Source of the DNA: Colwellia sp. 39_35_sub15_T18
Lineage (GTDB): Bacteria; Pseudomonadota; Gammaproteobacteria; Enterobacterales; Alteromonadaceae
Direction: 5' to 3'
Assembly (NCBI GenBank): GCA_002162675.1
Contig: MAAE01000058.1
Location: 1-32,996, forward strand
DNA: 32,996 bases
The notes beneath the pieces were generated by a model that made no database searches, was not told the origin of the DNA, and saw only the letters and a program-made list of their open reading frames with translations. Shown in pieces: positions 1 through 8,672 of this stretch. How positions within the stretch are numbered: the stretch's first letter is position 1; the number at the start of each line of letters is the position of its first letter. The position numbers were made by a program, and so were the translations under genes.

Positions 1-120
1 CGTTGGGCATACGATTATAGTGTCCCTGAGGTTAAAGATGATTTTATTCCACAAAATGTATCCCCTGATGAGGTTGAATACTTTACGAGTGTGAGAAAAA
101 ATAATCAGGGAGAGAATTAA
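1..120 (+). CDS. Cytochrome c oxidase subunit I, C-terminal end (partial)
   Basis: The frame is open from the first base of the window to TAA at 118-120 and encodes a hydrophilic 39-residue tail that starts RWAYDYSVPEVKDDF. It is the last part of a gene starting outside the window. The identity is inferred mainly from context: the next four genes are oxidase subunits and haem O synthase, and a polar cytoplasmic tail of this kind is usual for subunit I of cox operons. The stop overlaps the next start by one base (TAATG), so translation is probably coupled. No catalytic or haem-binding residue is visible in this fragment. Confidence 0.65.
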   Translation, partial: RWAYDYSVPEVKDDFIPQNVSPDEVEYFTSVRKNNQGEN

Positions 121-803
121 TGCCTATTTTAAAGTCTTTACAAGAAAAACCTTGGTTGCCGACAACATTAGCGCAACAAACTAACCTGCCCTTTGCTGCG
201 CAAAATAGAGAAAAATCCGCGAGTACCGCGTTACAATTTTTTTTAGCGGTGATCACAGTGATATTTTTCTTATTTACCGTCACTTTTTTACAGCGTACCC
301 AGTCTTTTGACTTCCAAGCCTTGTCGGGAGAGCCGTGGTTACCGTTTACCAATGCCGATATTTTATGGCAAAACAGTGCTTATTTATTATTGGCCAGTAT
401 TAGTATTATTTTAGCGAAAAAATTTGCTCTGCAGCAAAGCCTATACGCCATCATTGTTTCATTAACCGCCACCGCATTATTTACTTTACTGTTTATCAGT
501 GGCCAAGTTCAGGTTTGGCAGCAACTAAATCAGTCAGGTTTTTATATCACGACCAACCCCGCCAACAGTTATTACTTTTTACTTACTGGCGTTCATGCTT
601 TACATATTATTGGCGGCGTGTTGGTATTTATGCGTTGTATTTGGCTCTTTGCTTTTAGCTACTCTTATCAGCAGTTAGCTTCTCGCCTCAAGCTGTGTGC
701 GCTTTATTGGCACTATTTATTTTTCATTTGGTTATTTTTATTTTTTTTGTTAACCAGTGATGCGGACACCTTCAACACTATTGCCTTGATTTGTGGCTTC
801 TAA
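120..803 (+). CDS. Cytochrome c oxidase subunit III-like protein (CoxO-like)
   Basis: A 227-residue inner-membrane protein with about five hydrophobic segments (roughly residues 38-60, 75-98, 100-122, 143-172 and 193-215). The segment GVHALHIIGGVL near residue 153 and the ending LYWHYLFFIWLFLFF match the last helices of haem-copper oxidase subunit III. The Glu that subunit III normally has in its GxQxxEW segment is replaced: here the stretch reads GQVQVWQQL. It is therefore a divergent paralogue of the next gene. Two subunit III-type genes in a row resemble coxO/coxP of the alternative coxMNOP cluster known in Bradyrhizobium (from memory). Subunit III stabilises the oxidase and feeds protons and oxygen to subunit I; what the divergent copy does is not clear from sequence. 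Confidence 0.8.
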   Translation: MPILKSLQEKPWLPTTLAQQTNLPFAAQNREKSASTALQFFLAVITVIFFLFTVTFLQRTQSFDFQALSGEPWLPFTNADILWQNSAYLLLASISIILAKKFALQQSLYAIIVSLTATALFTLLFISGQVQVWQQLNQSGFYITTNPANSYYFLLTGVHALHIIGGVLVFMRCIWLFAFSYSYQQLASRLKLCALYWHYLFFIWLFLFFLLTSDADTFNTIALICGF

Positions 804-812
804 GGAGGATTT

Positions 813-1538
813 ATGCCAAATGATAAACATCGAAAAATCAATCAAACCGAAAACCAAGATAATAATCAAGATAATAGTCAAGGTAATAATGCCTCGCCTT
901 GGCAAAGTGTCGTAAACGATTGGAGCGCAGATAAACAATCTTTTGACATGCCATGGGGCAAGTTGATGATGTGGATATTTTTACTAAGCGATACCTTTAT
1001 CTTTAGTATTTTTCTGACCAGTTATATGAATGTACGTATGTCTGCAACCGCTGCTTGGCCTAATCCAAGTGAAGTTTTTGCGTTAACGATTGCCGGCCAT
1101 CACATCCCCTTAGTATTAATCGCCATTATGACTTTCATTCTAATCACTAGCAGCGGCACTATGGCCATGGCAGTTAATTATGCCTATCAAGGAAACAAGA
1201 AAAAAACAGTCTATTTAATGCTAGCAACCGCATTATTAGGCGCTAGTTTTATTGGCATGCAAGCCTTTGAGTGGACCAAATTGATAGTAGAAGAAGGCGT
1301 ACGGCCTTGGGAAAACCCAATGGGCGCTAATCAATTTGGCGCGGCATTTTTTATGATCACCGGTTTTCATGGTTTACACGTCAGTGCTGGTGTTATTTAT
1401 CTTAGCGTGATTGCCAAACGTGTTAGCCAAGGAAAGTATGACAAGCAAGGTTATCACATCGTTGAAATTACTGGGCTATATTGGCACTTTGTTGATTTAG
1501 TTTGGGTATTCATTTTTGCATTTTTCTACTTATGGTGA
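813..1538 (+). CDS. Cytochrome c oxidase subunit III (CoxP-like)
   Basis: A 241-residue inner-membrane subunit of an aa3-type oxidase. The first 35 residues are hydrophilic and rich in Asn, Gln and Asp, unlike most subunit III proteins. Five membrane segments follow, at about residues 50-72, 88-113, 128-150, 176-200 and 217-240. The family signatures are present: GMQAFEW with the conserved Glu, FHGLHVSAGVIYL, and the C-terminal GLYWHFVDLVWVFIF. A strong ribosome site, AAGGAGG, lies a few bases before ATG 813, nine bases after the previous stop. It belongs to the same operon as its neighbours. Confidence 0.92.
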   Translation: MPNDKHRKINQTENQDNNQDNSQGNNASPWQSVVNDWSADKQSFDMPWGKLMMWIFLLSDTFIFSIFLTSYMNVRMSATAAWPNPSEVFALTIAGHHIPLVLIAIMTFILITSSGTMAMAVNYAYQGNKKKTVYLMLATALLGASFIGMQAFEWTKLIVEEGVRPWENPMGANQFGAAFFMITGFHGLHVSAGVIYLSVIAKRVSQGKYDKQGYHIVEITGLYWHFVDLVWVFIFAFFYLW

Positions 1539-1548
1539 GGCAAGTATA

Positions 1549-1893
1549 ATGAAGCAACCTACCGAAACTCAGCATGTTGCATCACAACCTGAGCAGCACC
1601 CAATCAGTTTGTACTTGAAAGTATGGTTATTACTTTTTGTCTTAAGTGCTTGCTCTTATATGGTCGACTATTTTCAATTTCAAGGCGTACTCAGATGGAC
1701 ACTTATATTGGCTTTTATGTTTTTAAAAGCCGGTTTAATTATCATGATATTTATGCACTTAGCATGGGAGCGTATGGCGGTTAAATTATTATTATTTTTA
1801 CCGCCCATTGCTATTTTAATTTTTATTGCCTTGATGTCTAGTGAGGCTGATTATGTCTTTATTACCCGCATTTTGTCGTTTTTTAATCCTTGA
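1549..1893 (+). CDS. Cytochrome c oxidase subunit IV (small membrane subunit)
   Basis: A 114-residue protein with three membrane segments (about residues 22-42, 49-72 and 79-100). The second one contains the FMFLKAGLIIMIFMHL pattern of the prokaryotic cytochrome c oxidase subunit IV family. I place the start at ATG 1549 because GAGG lies eight bases before it; a longer frame from TTG 1516 would run back into the end of the subunit III gene and has no ribosome site. The subunit is thought to help assembly or stability of the complex. It sits between subunit III and haem O synthase, the usual place for it. Confidence 0.88.
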   Translation: MKQPTETQHVASQPEQHPISLYLKVWLLLFVLSACSYMVDYFQFQGVLRWTLILAFMFLKAGLIIMIFMHLAWERMAVKLLLFLPPIAILIFIALMSSEADYVFITRILSFFNP

Positions 1894-1922
1894 TATTACA
1901 GCTATGCTGTTAAGAAGAGCAA

Positions 1923-2831
1923 ATGAAAAACAGCGAGAATACTTCGGTGATTGCACTTAAAATAGCAAGCTGGCGAGATTACCTTGCATTATGCAAACCG
2001 AAAGTAGTGTTGATGATATTGATCACCGCTATGGTTGGCATGTATCTGGCCAGTGAGCATCGTTTTGATCTTAAGTTGATGTTAATCGCTAATATTGCTA
2101 TCGGCTTTGCTGCTAGTGCTGCGGCGGTTATCAATCACATTATTGATGTAAACATTGATGCAAAAATGCAAAGAACACAATGGCGACCTTTAGTTACTCA
2201 ACGTATTAGCAATAAACAGGCACTGTTTTTTGCCGCCAGTTTAGCCTCTAGTTCAATGTTTTTATTATTAACCTATATTAATACCTTAACCGCGTTACTA
2301 ACCTTAGCTGGCTTTATTGGCTACGCTGTCATTTATAGCTGTTTTTTAAAACATAAAACCCCACAAAACATTGTTTATGGCGGCTTTGCTGGTGCTATAC
2401 CGCCATTACTTGGCTGGACAAGTATCACCAATAATATTGAGCTGGAACCATTATTATTGACTTTGATTATTTTCCTGTGGACACCTGCCCATTTCTGGCC
2501 CTTAGCAATAGACAGACTTGAAGATTATCGACAAGCTAACGTACCCATGTTGCCGGTAATTAAAGGCGTTGACTACACTAAAACTTGCATTGTTATTTAT
2601 ACCTTAGCAACAGTGATAGCCAGTTTACTCCCCTATTTTTTTCACTACTCTGGTGAGCTTTACCTATCATTGGTTTTACTGTTGGGGTTGTGGTTTGGCT
2701 ATTATGCCATTCAATTAAAAATAGCAGCCAATAATCAATTAGCATTGAAAACATTTCGTATTTCAATTTATTATTTAATTGCATTATTTGTGGCTTTATT
2801 AGTTGATCGCTTGGCCCTTCACTGGTGGTAA
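1923..2831 (+). CDS. ctaB: Protohaem IX farnesyltransferase (haem O synthase)
   Basis: A 302-residue polytopic membrane enzyme that adds a farnesyl group to haem b, giving haem O, the precursor of the haem a used by the oxidase encoded just upstream. It belongs to the UbiA prenyltransferase family. The first Asp-rich motif is at about residues 71-90 (NHIIDVNIDAKMQRTQWRP, with the DxxxDxxMxRTxxRP pattern). The second is at about residues 196-215, with DRLEDYRQANVPMLPV. About eight to nine hydrophobic helices are seen. The N-terminus has LCKPKVVLM, as in CyoE/CtaB. AAGAAGAGC lies before the ATG. The next gene follows after six bases, so the operon continues. Confidence 0.95.
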   Translation: MKNSENTSVIALKIASWRDYLALCKPKVVLMILITAMVGMYLASEHRFDLKLMLIANIAIGFAASAAAVINHIIDVNIDAKMQRTQWRPLVTQRISNKQALFFAASLASSSMFLLLTYINTLTALLTLAGFIGYAVIYSCFLKHKTPQNIVYGGFAGAIPPLLGWTSITNNIELEPLLLTLIIFLWTPAHFWPLAIDRLEDYRQANVPMLPVIKGVDYTKTCIVIYTLATVIASLLPYFFHYSGELYLSLVLLLGLWFGYYAIQLKIAANNQLALKTFRISIYYLIALFVALLVDRLALHWW

Positions 2832-2837
2832 ATCAAG

Positions 2838-3599
2838 ATGAAAATAATGATAAAAAAATTGTCTAGTTGGCAACAAGCATTAGCGATACTGCCTATTTTA
2901 GTTATCGTTGCCTCAACGATATATTTTTATCGCTTAACTACTAATACTTATGCTCACACGGGAGTTGAATTACCAAAAATACAGGGCGTAGTATTAAAAA
3001 CAGCACAGCAATTAACAGAGGTTCAATTAACCAACCATCAGGGACAGGCTGTTAATCGTGATTACTTCTTGGGAGGTTGGCATTTTATTACCTATGGTTA
3101 TACTCACTGTCCTGATATTTGCCCAACCACTTTATTCACCTTAACCCAGCTTGACGACTTGCTCAGCGCCAGCCATAAGAGTTTAGACACACAATTTATC
3201 TTTTATACCGTTGACCCAGATAGAGATACTCAACAAATACTGACTCAATATATTCATTATTTTTCAGAAAAGTTTGTTGCTATGCGAGCCAACTCCTTGG
3301 CAAATGCTGAAAATTTTCAACAAAGTTTAGGCATAAAAGTTGAGATTACCGGAGGTTACGAAAATAGTGACGATAAGCAGGCTATGGAAGGTGAAGATAC
3401 GGTTTTAGTAGAAAAAAGCGAGCAACTTCATCAAGTTAACCACGGGACAGCTCTATTATTAATAAACCCAGATGCCGAGTTACAAGCGGTTTTTTTACCT
3501 AAAATAACAGAGCTAGGCATAAAAAGTTTTACCAGTAATGTTCTTTATCACGACTATTTAAAAGTCATTAAATATTATCAGCAACGTAGGTTACTGTGA
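2838..3599 (+). CDS. SCO1/SenC family copper chaperone for cytochrome c oxidase
   Basis: A 253-residue protein anchored by one N-terminal membrane segment (about residues 14-31), with a periplasmic thioredoxin-fold domain. The copper-binding CxxxC is CPDIC (Cys91 and Cys95) in the sequence GYTHCPDICPTTL. The third ligand is probably His202 in NHGTALLLINP. VDPDRDT near residue 125 is also typical of the family. SCO proteins deliver copper to the CuA centre of subunit II. Odd point: there is an acidic insertion at about residues 172-198, before the ligand His. The gene closes the oxidase operon; the next gene is on the other strand. Confidence 0.92.
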   Translation: MKIMIKKLSSWQQALAILPILVIVASTIYFYRLTTNTYAHTGVELPKIQGVVLKTAQQLTEVQLTNHQGQAVNRDYFLGGWHFITYGYTHCPDICPTTLFTLTQLDDLLSASHKSLDTQFIFYTVDPDRDTQQILTQYIHYFSEKFVAMRANSLANAENFQQSLGIKVEITGGYENSDDKQAMEGEDTVLVEKSEQLHQVNHGTALLLINPDAELQAVFLPKITELGIKSFTSNVLYHDYLKVIKYYQQRRLL

Positions 3600-3610
3600 A
3601 TGAATAATTT

Positions 3611-3650
3611 TGGTTGATGGCGATATGACCTGATCAACTAAAATCAGGTT
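3611..3650 (+). terminator. Possible stem-loop after the oxidase operon
   Basis: Inverted repeats ACCTGAT (3628-3634) and ATCAGGT (3643-3649) can form a 7-bp stem. A competing pair, GGTTGAT and ATCAACT, overlaps them. The stem begins about 30 bases after the SCO stop codon. There is no clear T-run after it, so the call as terminator is weak. Confidence 0.3.
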
Positions 3651-3735
3651 AAGCGTGAGCATGCTGAATTCAGGGAGCCACACACATATTAAGGTAACGA
3701 TGATGAGCACTACCCGTTAGATTTTCATTATAGAA

Positions 3736-5160
3736 TTACCAGTTTTGCTTTTTGCGATAAAGGGTTGAAGGACTCACTTCTAATAACGCAGCAGCTTTTG
3801 GCACATTGCCACTACAAAAAGATATTGCTGATTCAATAGCATTTTTTTCCACAAGCCATAACGGTTGTATTACTTGATTTTTATGCTGTGTACCTTGGTT
3901 TATCCTCTCAGCATTATTTACAAGATTTTCGGTATTAGAAGGTAGCCCTTTTGACAACTTTCTATTTAAAGAAATACTAACTGTCGTTGATAGTGATTTA
4001 ATAATCATTTCAGCATTAATTTCTGTACCCGAGTTGAGAATAACCATACCGTGAATGACATTTTCTAATTGTCTTATATTACCCGGCCAATCATAGGAAC
4101 AAATTATTTTGATAGTATCTCGCGACAATTTTATAAATTGTTTTTTTTCAATCTTTGAAAATTTTTTTAAAAAGTATTTCGCGATCAATAGTAAATCAGT
4201 ACCTCTCTCCCTTAATGGCGGTAAGGCTATCGTAATTACATTTAATCGATAATATAAATCCTCTCTAAACTCGCCATTAAGTAATGCATTACCGATAGAA
4301 TTTGATGATGCTGAAATTATTTGAGCATGAAATTTTTGCACTTTATGGGTACCAAGAGGACAAAATTCTCTTTCTTGAATAACCCTCAGTAATTTTGCTT
4401 GTAAAGAGATAGGTAAAGAGCAGATTTCATCTAAAAATAATGTGCCTTGTTTTGCAGCAGAGAATAAGCCCTCTTGATTGGTTACCGCCCCCGTAAATGC
4501 TCCCTTCACATGACCAAATAATTGGGACTCAATCAAATGTTCAGTAAAGTTAGCACAATTTACTGCGACAAAAGGCTCTGTTTTATGAAAACCTTCATGA
4601 TGACATGCACGGGCAACGAGCTCTTTTCCTGTTCCTGTCTCTCCCATCACAAATAAAGGAGCATTAGTTGTTGCGGCATGTTTTATACTATTAAAAAGGT
4701 CAAGCATACTTTCATCTGCAGAAATAATTCCATGAAAATTGACGGGAATATCAAACAATTCGGTATTTGCAGTAAAACTATTTTCACGAGGAGTATTAAT
4801 AGCTTTATTGAGAATGAAAATAAGTTCTTTGTTATCCCATGGTTTGCAAATAAACCTATCAACAGCACCTGAATTGAAAGCGGATGAAATTTTTTGAAAG
4901 TCATTGTATGCAGATAGAATAATTCTTTGCGAATCGGGCCAACGCTTTTTGACTTTTTCTAAAAAATCACAACCATCTAATTCTGGCATGTGTTGATCAG
5001 AAACAACAACATCTGGACGTGTAGAATCACAGAAATTAATAGCATCTAATACAGATTGAAAGCTATAAATCTCTGCTGATAGGCTATGTAAAGCTCTTTT
5101 CAGTGCGGCTAAAACATCTGCATCGTCATCAACAAGCACTAAAACAGGCTGGTTACTCAT
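3736..5160 (-). CDS. Sigma-54-dependent response regulator (NtrC family)
   Basis: 474 residues in three parts. The REC domain (about 5-120) has the phospho-acceptor Asp55 in VVVSDQHMPELDG and the KPW lysine near 107. The AAA+ domain (about 145-370) has Walker A GETGTGKE (173-180), GAFTGA (220-225), the loop that contacts sigma-54, and Walker B LFLDE (241-245). The C-terminal Fis-type helix-turn-helix (about 440-473) ends in AAALLEVSPSTLYRKK. It should activate sigma-54 promoters when phosphorylated. No histidine kinase is next to it, so the input signal is unknown. It is divergent from the REC/HD-GYP gene at 5366 and converges on the oxidase operon; either may be functionally linked, but the sequence does not prove it. 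Confidence 0.93.
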   Translation of the reverse strand: MSNQPVLVLVDDDADVLAALKRALHSLSAEIYSFQSVLDAINFCDSTRPDVVVSDQHMPELDGCDFLEKVKKRWPDSQRIILSAYNDFQKISSAFNSGAVDRFICKPWDNKELIFILNKAINTPRENSFTANTELFDIPVNFHGIISADESMLDLFNSIKHAATTNAPLFVMGETGTGKELVARACHHEGFHKTEPFVAVNCANFTEHLIESQLFGHVKGAFTGAVTNQEGLFSAAKQGTLFLDEICSLPISLQAKLLRVIQEREFCPLGTHKVQKFHAQIISASSNSIGNALLNGEFREDLYYRLNVITIALPPLRERGTDLLLIAKYFLKKFSKIEKKQFIKLSRDTIKIICSYDWPGNIRQLENVIHGMVILNSGTEINAEMIIKSLSTTVSISLNRKLSKGLPSNTENLVNNAERINQGTQHKNQVIQPLWLVEKNAIESAISFCSGNVPKAAALLEVSPSTLYRKKQNW

Positions 5161-5365
5161 GAATGGCTCTCATGCAATTAAACTCGCTTTAATCAATAAT
5201 GTTGTTATGGTTAAGCATAGAACATTTTTCTCAAAATAAGAGAGTTTGTTGCAAAATGATAATAATATATATGATATTAAACATGGGTTTTAGGGATGCT
5301 AAATTAAGCTAATGTTTAGTTATAATTTTTTGTAAACAAACCTTGTTGTGACAGGAATAAAAGAT
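5161..5365. promoter_or_regulatory. Divergent promoter region between two response regulators
   Basis: About 205 AT-rich bases separate the two divergent regulator genes. On the + strand TATAAT (5321-5326) could be a -10 box for the gene at 5366, but I see no good -35 box before it. I found no convincing sigma-54 site (GG-N10-GC) in either direction. Confidence 0.35.
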
Positions 5366-6652
5366 ATGTTCAAACCAGAGTTATTAATCGTTGATGATGA
5401 GGAAGAAGTACTGAATGCTTTGAAAAGATTATTACGTAACAAGTTTGAGTTACATTTGTTCTCTGATCCTATTGCTGCACTTGAGTTCTATCAAAGTAAC
5501 CCTGTTCCATTAGTGATATCGGATATGCGTATGCCAATAATGGATGGTGCAAAATTTTTATCTAAAATCACAGAAATTAGCCAGAGATCTAAACGCTTTT
5601 TATTAACTGGTCATGCCGATATAAATTTAACGGTTGCCGCGGTCAATGAAGGAAAAATTTCTCACTACTTTACTAAACCGTGGAATAACGACAAGCTAGT
5701 TTCAGAACTTAAATTAGCTTATGATTTATTTATTTCTGAAACAAAATCAAAAAAATTATTACAGAAGAATATAGAAAAAAATGCCGAGTTATCCCTTTTG
5801 AATAATGCATTAGAGCTAGAGGTTGATAAAGGAAAGGAAAAATTAGCACTACTTTCATACAAAGAAGCTAAAAGCTTTGTTCGATTAAAAAGAACATTTT
5901 CAACTTTTATAGATCTGTATGCCGAGATTATTTCACATCACACTCTAGATGAAAGTAGGCATAATTATAGAGTTGCTGGACAAGCAAGGCTTATTGCTGA
6001 ACAATCCAGTTGTGGGAAATTAGAAACTTTTCAAATATATATAACAGGCTTACTTTATGAAACAGGAAAGTTACTTGTTCCACAATCAATATTGTCTGTT
6101 TCTTCTGACTTGTTAAGTCAACAAGAAAAAACGTTATATAATTCTTTTTATGGTGAAGGCTACCAATTATTGCGAAAGGTGAATGAATTAAGCCATGTTG
6201 CCCATATTATCAAGTGTATACCCGAATATTATAATGGCTTAGGAGTACCCAATCATTTATCCAAAGAGGAAATACCGCTAGGCTCTAGGATCATAAGTGT
6301 TATATCGACATTTGATGATTTAGTGATAGGGAGGCAAACCCAAATACCTATTTCAATTATTGAAGCAAAGCATAGAATTAAAAAATTATCAAAAACAAAA
6401 TTCGATCCGTCAGTAGTAAGTTTGTTTTTAAAACTACTTGAAAAAATGCCTAATGCAATAGAAGGAACCATTGAATATCCAGTAAATGTTGCACAACTCA
6501 ATATTGGCAACATATTAGCCCAAAACCTAATGAATAATAATCACAATGTTCTATTAACAAAAAACACCATCATAGAGGCTCAGCATATTGATAAGTTAAA
6601 AGAACTAGAGATTGAATATAAAAACACTTTTACATTGTTTATTGTTAAGTAA
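5366..6652 (+). CDS. Response regulator with degenerate HD-GYP domain
   Basis: 428 residues from ATG 5366, which has AGGAAT nine bases upstream; a GTG at 5348 is a less likely start. The REC domain (about 1-120) has Asp53 in ISDMRMPIMDG and KPW at 104-106. A coiled linker (about 123-165) leads to an RpfG-like HD-GYP domain (about 180-385). HD-GYP proteins normally hydrolyse cyclic di-GMP with a two- or three-metal site. Here LLHDIGK is changed to LLYETGK (229-235), the HHE segment to IPEYYNGLGVP (285-295), and GYP to GVP, so most metal ligands are lost. Only the first His (RHNYRVA, about 199) is kept. I infer an inactive enzyme that may bind a partner or nucleotide. The gene is divergent from the sigma-54 regulator and is AT-rich. 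Confidence 0.85.
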   Translation: MFKPELLIVDDEEEVLNALKRLLRNKFELHLFSDPIAALEFYQSNPVPLVISDMRMPIMDGAKFLSKITEISQRSKRFLLTGHADINLTVAAVNEGKISHYFTKPWNNDKLVSELKLAYDLFISETKSKKLLQKNIEKNAELSLLNNALELEVDKGKEKLALLSYKEAKSFVRLKRTFSTFIDLYAEIISHHTLDESRHNYRVAGQARLIAEQSSCGKLETFQIYITGLLYETGKLLVPQSILSVSSDLLSQQEKTLYNSFYGEGYQLLRKVNELSHVAHIIKCIPEYYNGLGVPNHLSKEEIPLGSRIISVISTFDDLVIGRQTQIPISIIEAKHRIKKLSKTKFDPSVVSLFLKLLEKMPNAIEGTIEYPVNVAQLNIGNILAQNLMNNNHNVLLTKNTIIEAQHIDKLKELEIEYKNTFTLFIVK

Positions 6653-6807
6653 TTTTTCACTCCAATCCTAACTTTAACTCTAATTATACGGTACTACTAG
6701 ATAAAAAAAACAACCAAAAGCTTTGATATTATGACTTTAAAAATCAAAACAACCACTTTGATACGCTAAATCATTAGAGCTAATCAAACCACTCTACGCC
6801 AAAATTG

Positions 6808-6840
6808 AAAACGGCTATCATTTTTCAATGACAACCGTTT
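6808..6840 (-). terminator. Terminator-like hairpin between convergent genes
   Basis: AAACGG (6809-6814) pairs with CCGTTT (6835-6840), and TCATT with AATGA inside, leaving small internal loops. Read on the - strand the stem is followed by TTTTCAATTTT, so it fits as terminator of the gamma-glutamyltransferase gene, which ends about 20 bases upstream on that strand. Confidence 0.55.
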
Positions 6841-6862
6841 CAGACTACAGATAGCACTCAAA

Positions 6863-8623
6863 TTACTGCGCCAAGACTAAACCTTCTCTACGCGGATCTG
6901 CACCGCCGATCAAGCCATTTTTGGTGACCTCAATAGCATGCACGCCACTGTTTAAATCACGAAGCTGCACTTTGTGCCCTTTGGCTTCAAGTGCTGGCTT
7001 TAATAACTCAGCTGGTGTACCGCGCTCTAGCGTAGTGATGTGATTTCGATTAGTTACATGAGGTAAATTAGCCGCTTGTTGGGGATCCAGTTGCCAATCA
7101 AGTACACCGATAATATTTTGAGCAACATAATTAATAATTCTGCTACCACCCGGTGAGCCAACTAATAATTTAAGGGAGTTGTCTTTATTAAACACCATCA
7201 TTGGTGCCATAGAGCTTCTAGGGCGTTTGTTTGCTTGCACTCTATTTGCCACCCAATGACCATTTTGCTTAGGCGCTAATGAAAAGTCGGTTAGTTGGTT
7301 ATTTAGAATAAAACCTTCCACCATCAATGCCGAGCCAAAACCATTTTCAATACTACTCGTCATTGACACCGCATTACCTTGTTCGTCAACAATAGAGAAG
7401 TGGCTGGTAGAGGGGCGCTCAATGGCTGAATCATCAGCTAATGCTAACGCGCCCTCAGGAACTCCTGACACCGCCCTGCCCATATCTTTTTTAGGGTTTA
7501 TTAATGCCGCTCGCTTAGCCATATATTCAGGTGAGATTAAGCCTTTTGTTGGCACAGAAACAAAATCAGCATCAGCGATATAACGGTTTCTATCAGCAAA
7601 GGCTAAACGAGCACTTTGTGTGTATAAGTGCATAGCTTGGGCATCATTAGGTTGGTATTGAGCCAAGTCAAAACGTTGTAGCTGGGCAAGCATTTGAATA
7701 ACTGCAATACCACCAGAGCTAGGCGGCGCCATACCACAAACATTATATTCACGGTAACTACCACATACAGGCTCACGTTCTTTCACTTGATAAGCGGCCA
7801 TATCCTTCATGGTAAGCAAACCCGGTGAAATAGCTGAGTTTTGTACTTTTTCGACAATCTTTTCAGCAATCCAACCTTTATAAAAAACCTCAATACCGTC
7901 TTTGGCAATACTACGAAAAACCTTGGCTAATTTTTTATTAACCAGTAAATCACCAGCTTTAACTGATTTACCATTGGGGAAAAAATATTGGTTAATTTCT
8001 GGCAAGGTGTGTATGCCGGGATTAAAGTTCATGCCAAGTAATTTTTCTAAACGTGGCGAAACGACAAAACCATGTTCTGCCAGCGTAATCGCTTGCTCAA
8101 ACAAAACAGGCCAAGCTAACTTGCCATATTTATCGTGGGCTTTTTTTAAGGTTGCCATCATACTTGGAACGCCAACAGCGCGCCCTCCTACGACAGCATC
8201 TATCCACTTTAATGGCTTTCTTTGTTTATCTAAAAACAATTCACTTGTTGCCGCCGCTGGCGCGGTTTCTCTGCCATCAAAAGTGGTCATTTTTTGCTTT
8301 TTATTATCCCAATAAAGCATGAATGTGCCACCACCAATACCTGAAGATTGTGGTTCAACAAGGGCCAATACTAACTCTACCGCGATAGCCGCATCAACAG
8401 CGCTACCGCCTTGTTGCAATATACTAAAACCTGCTTTACTGGCATAAGGGTTGGCAGCAACCACCATAAACTTGTTGCCTTTTACCGCTTTTTTGTCAAC
8501 ATAACCCGTTGCAGCTTCTGGCTCTCGGACTTCTCTGTGTTGGTTAGGTGGATTAGCAATAGCTGCCGAAGTAAATAGTAATAAGCTCGCAGCAGATAAG
8601 GCTATAAGTTTTTTTGAGATCAT
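6863..8623 (-). CDS. ggt: Gamma-glutamyltransferase (glutathione hydrolase)
   Basis: A 586-residue secreted Ntn-hydrolase that removes or transfers the gamma-glutamyl group of glutathione and similar compounds in the periplasm. A signal peptide is visible at residues 1-23 (hydrophobic LIALSAASLLLFTSAAIA). The precursor cuts itself before the catalytic Thr, here Thr406 in PSTSHFSIVD, giving large and small subunits. Family signs include EPQSSGIGGG (90-99), APPSSGGIA (299-307), LNNQLTDFS (440-448) and the oxyanion segment GSPGGS. Length is normal for the family. It lies 49 bases downstream of tapT on the same strand and may share its transcript. Confidence 0.96.
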   Translation of the reverse strand: MISKKLIALSAASLLLFTSAAIANPPNQHREVREPEAATGYVDKKAVKGNKFMVVAANPYASKAGFSILQQGGSAVDAAIAVELVLALVEPQSSGIGGGTFMLYWDNKKQKMTTFDGRETAPAAATSELFLDKQRKPLKWIDAVVGGRAVGVPSMMATLKKAHDKYGKLAWPVLFEQAITLAEHGFVVSPRLEKLLGMNFNPGIHTLPEINQYFFPNGKSVKAGDLLVNKKLAKVFRSIAKDGIEVFYKGWIAEKIVEKVQNSAISPGLLTMKDMAAYQVKEREPVCGSYREYNVCGMAPPSSGGIAVIQMLAQLQRFDLAQYQPNDAQAMHLYTQSARLAFADRNRYIADADFVSVPTKGLISPEYMAKRAALINPKKDMGRAVSGVPEGALALADDSAIERPSTSHFSIVDEQGNAVSMTSSIENGFGSALMVEGFILNNQLTDFSLAPKQNGHWVANRVQANKRPRSSMAPMMVFNKDNSLKLLVGSPGGSRIINYVAQNIIGVLDWQLDPQQAANLPHVTNRNHITTLERGTPAELLKPALEAKGHKVQLRDLNSGVHAIEVTKNGLIGGADPRREGLVLAQ

Positions 8624-8672
8624 ATTTTTGATTTTATCTTAATATAAAAGGTATGAACGGAATTAATAGCAA

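Noticed and set aside
5161..5365. Possible sigma-54 promoter between the response regulators
   Set aside because: No GG-N10-GC pair with acceptable flanks was found on either strand.
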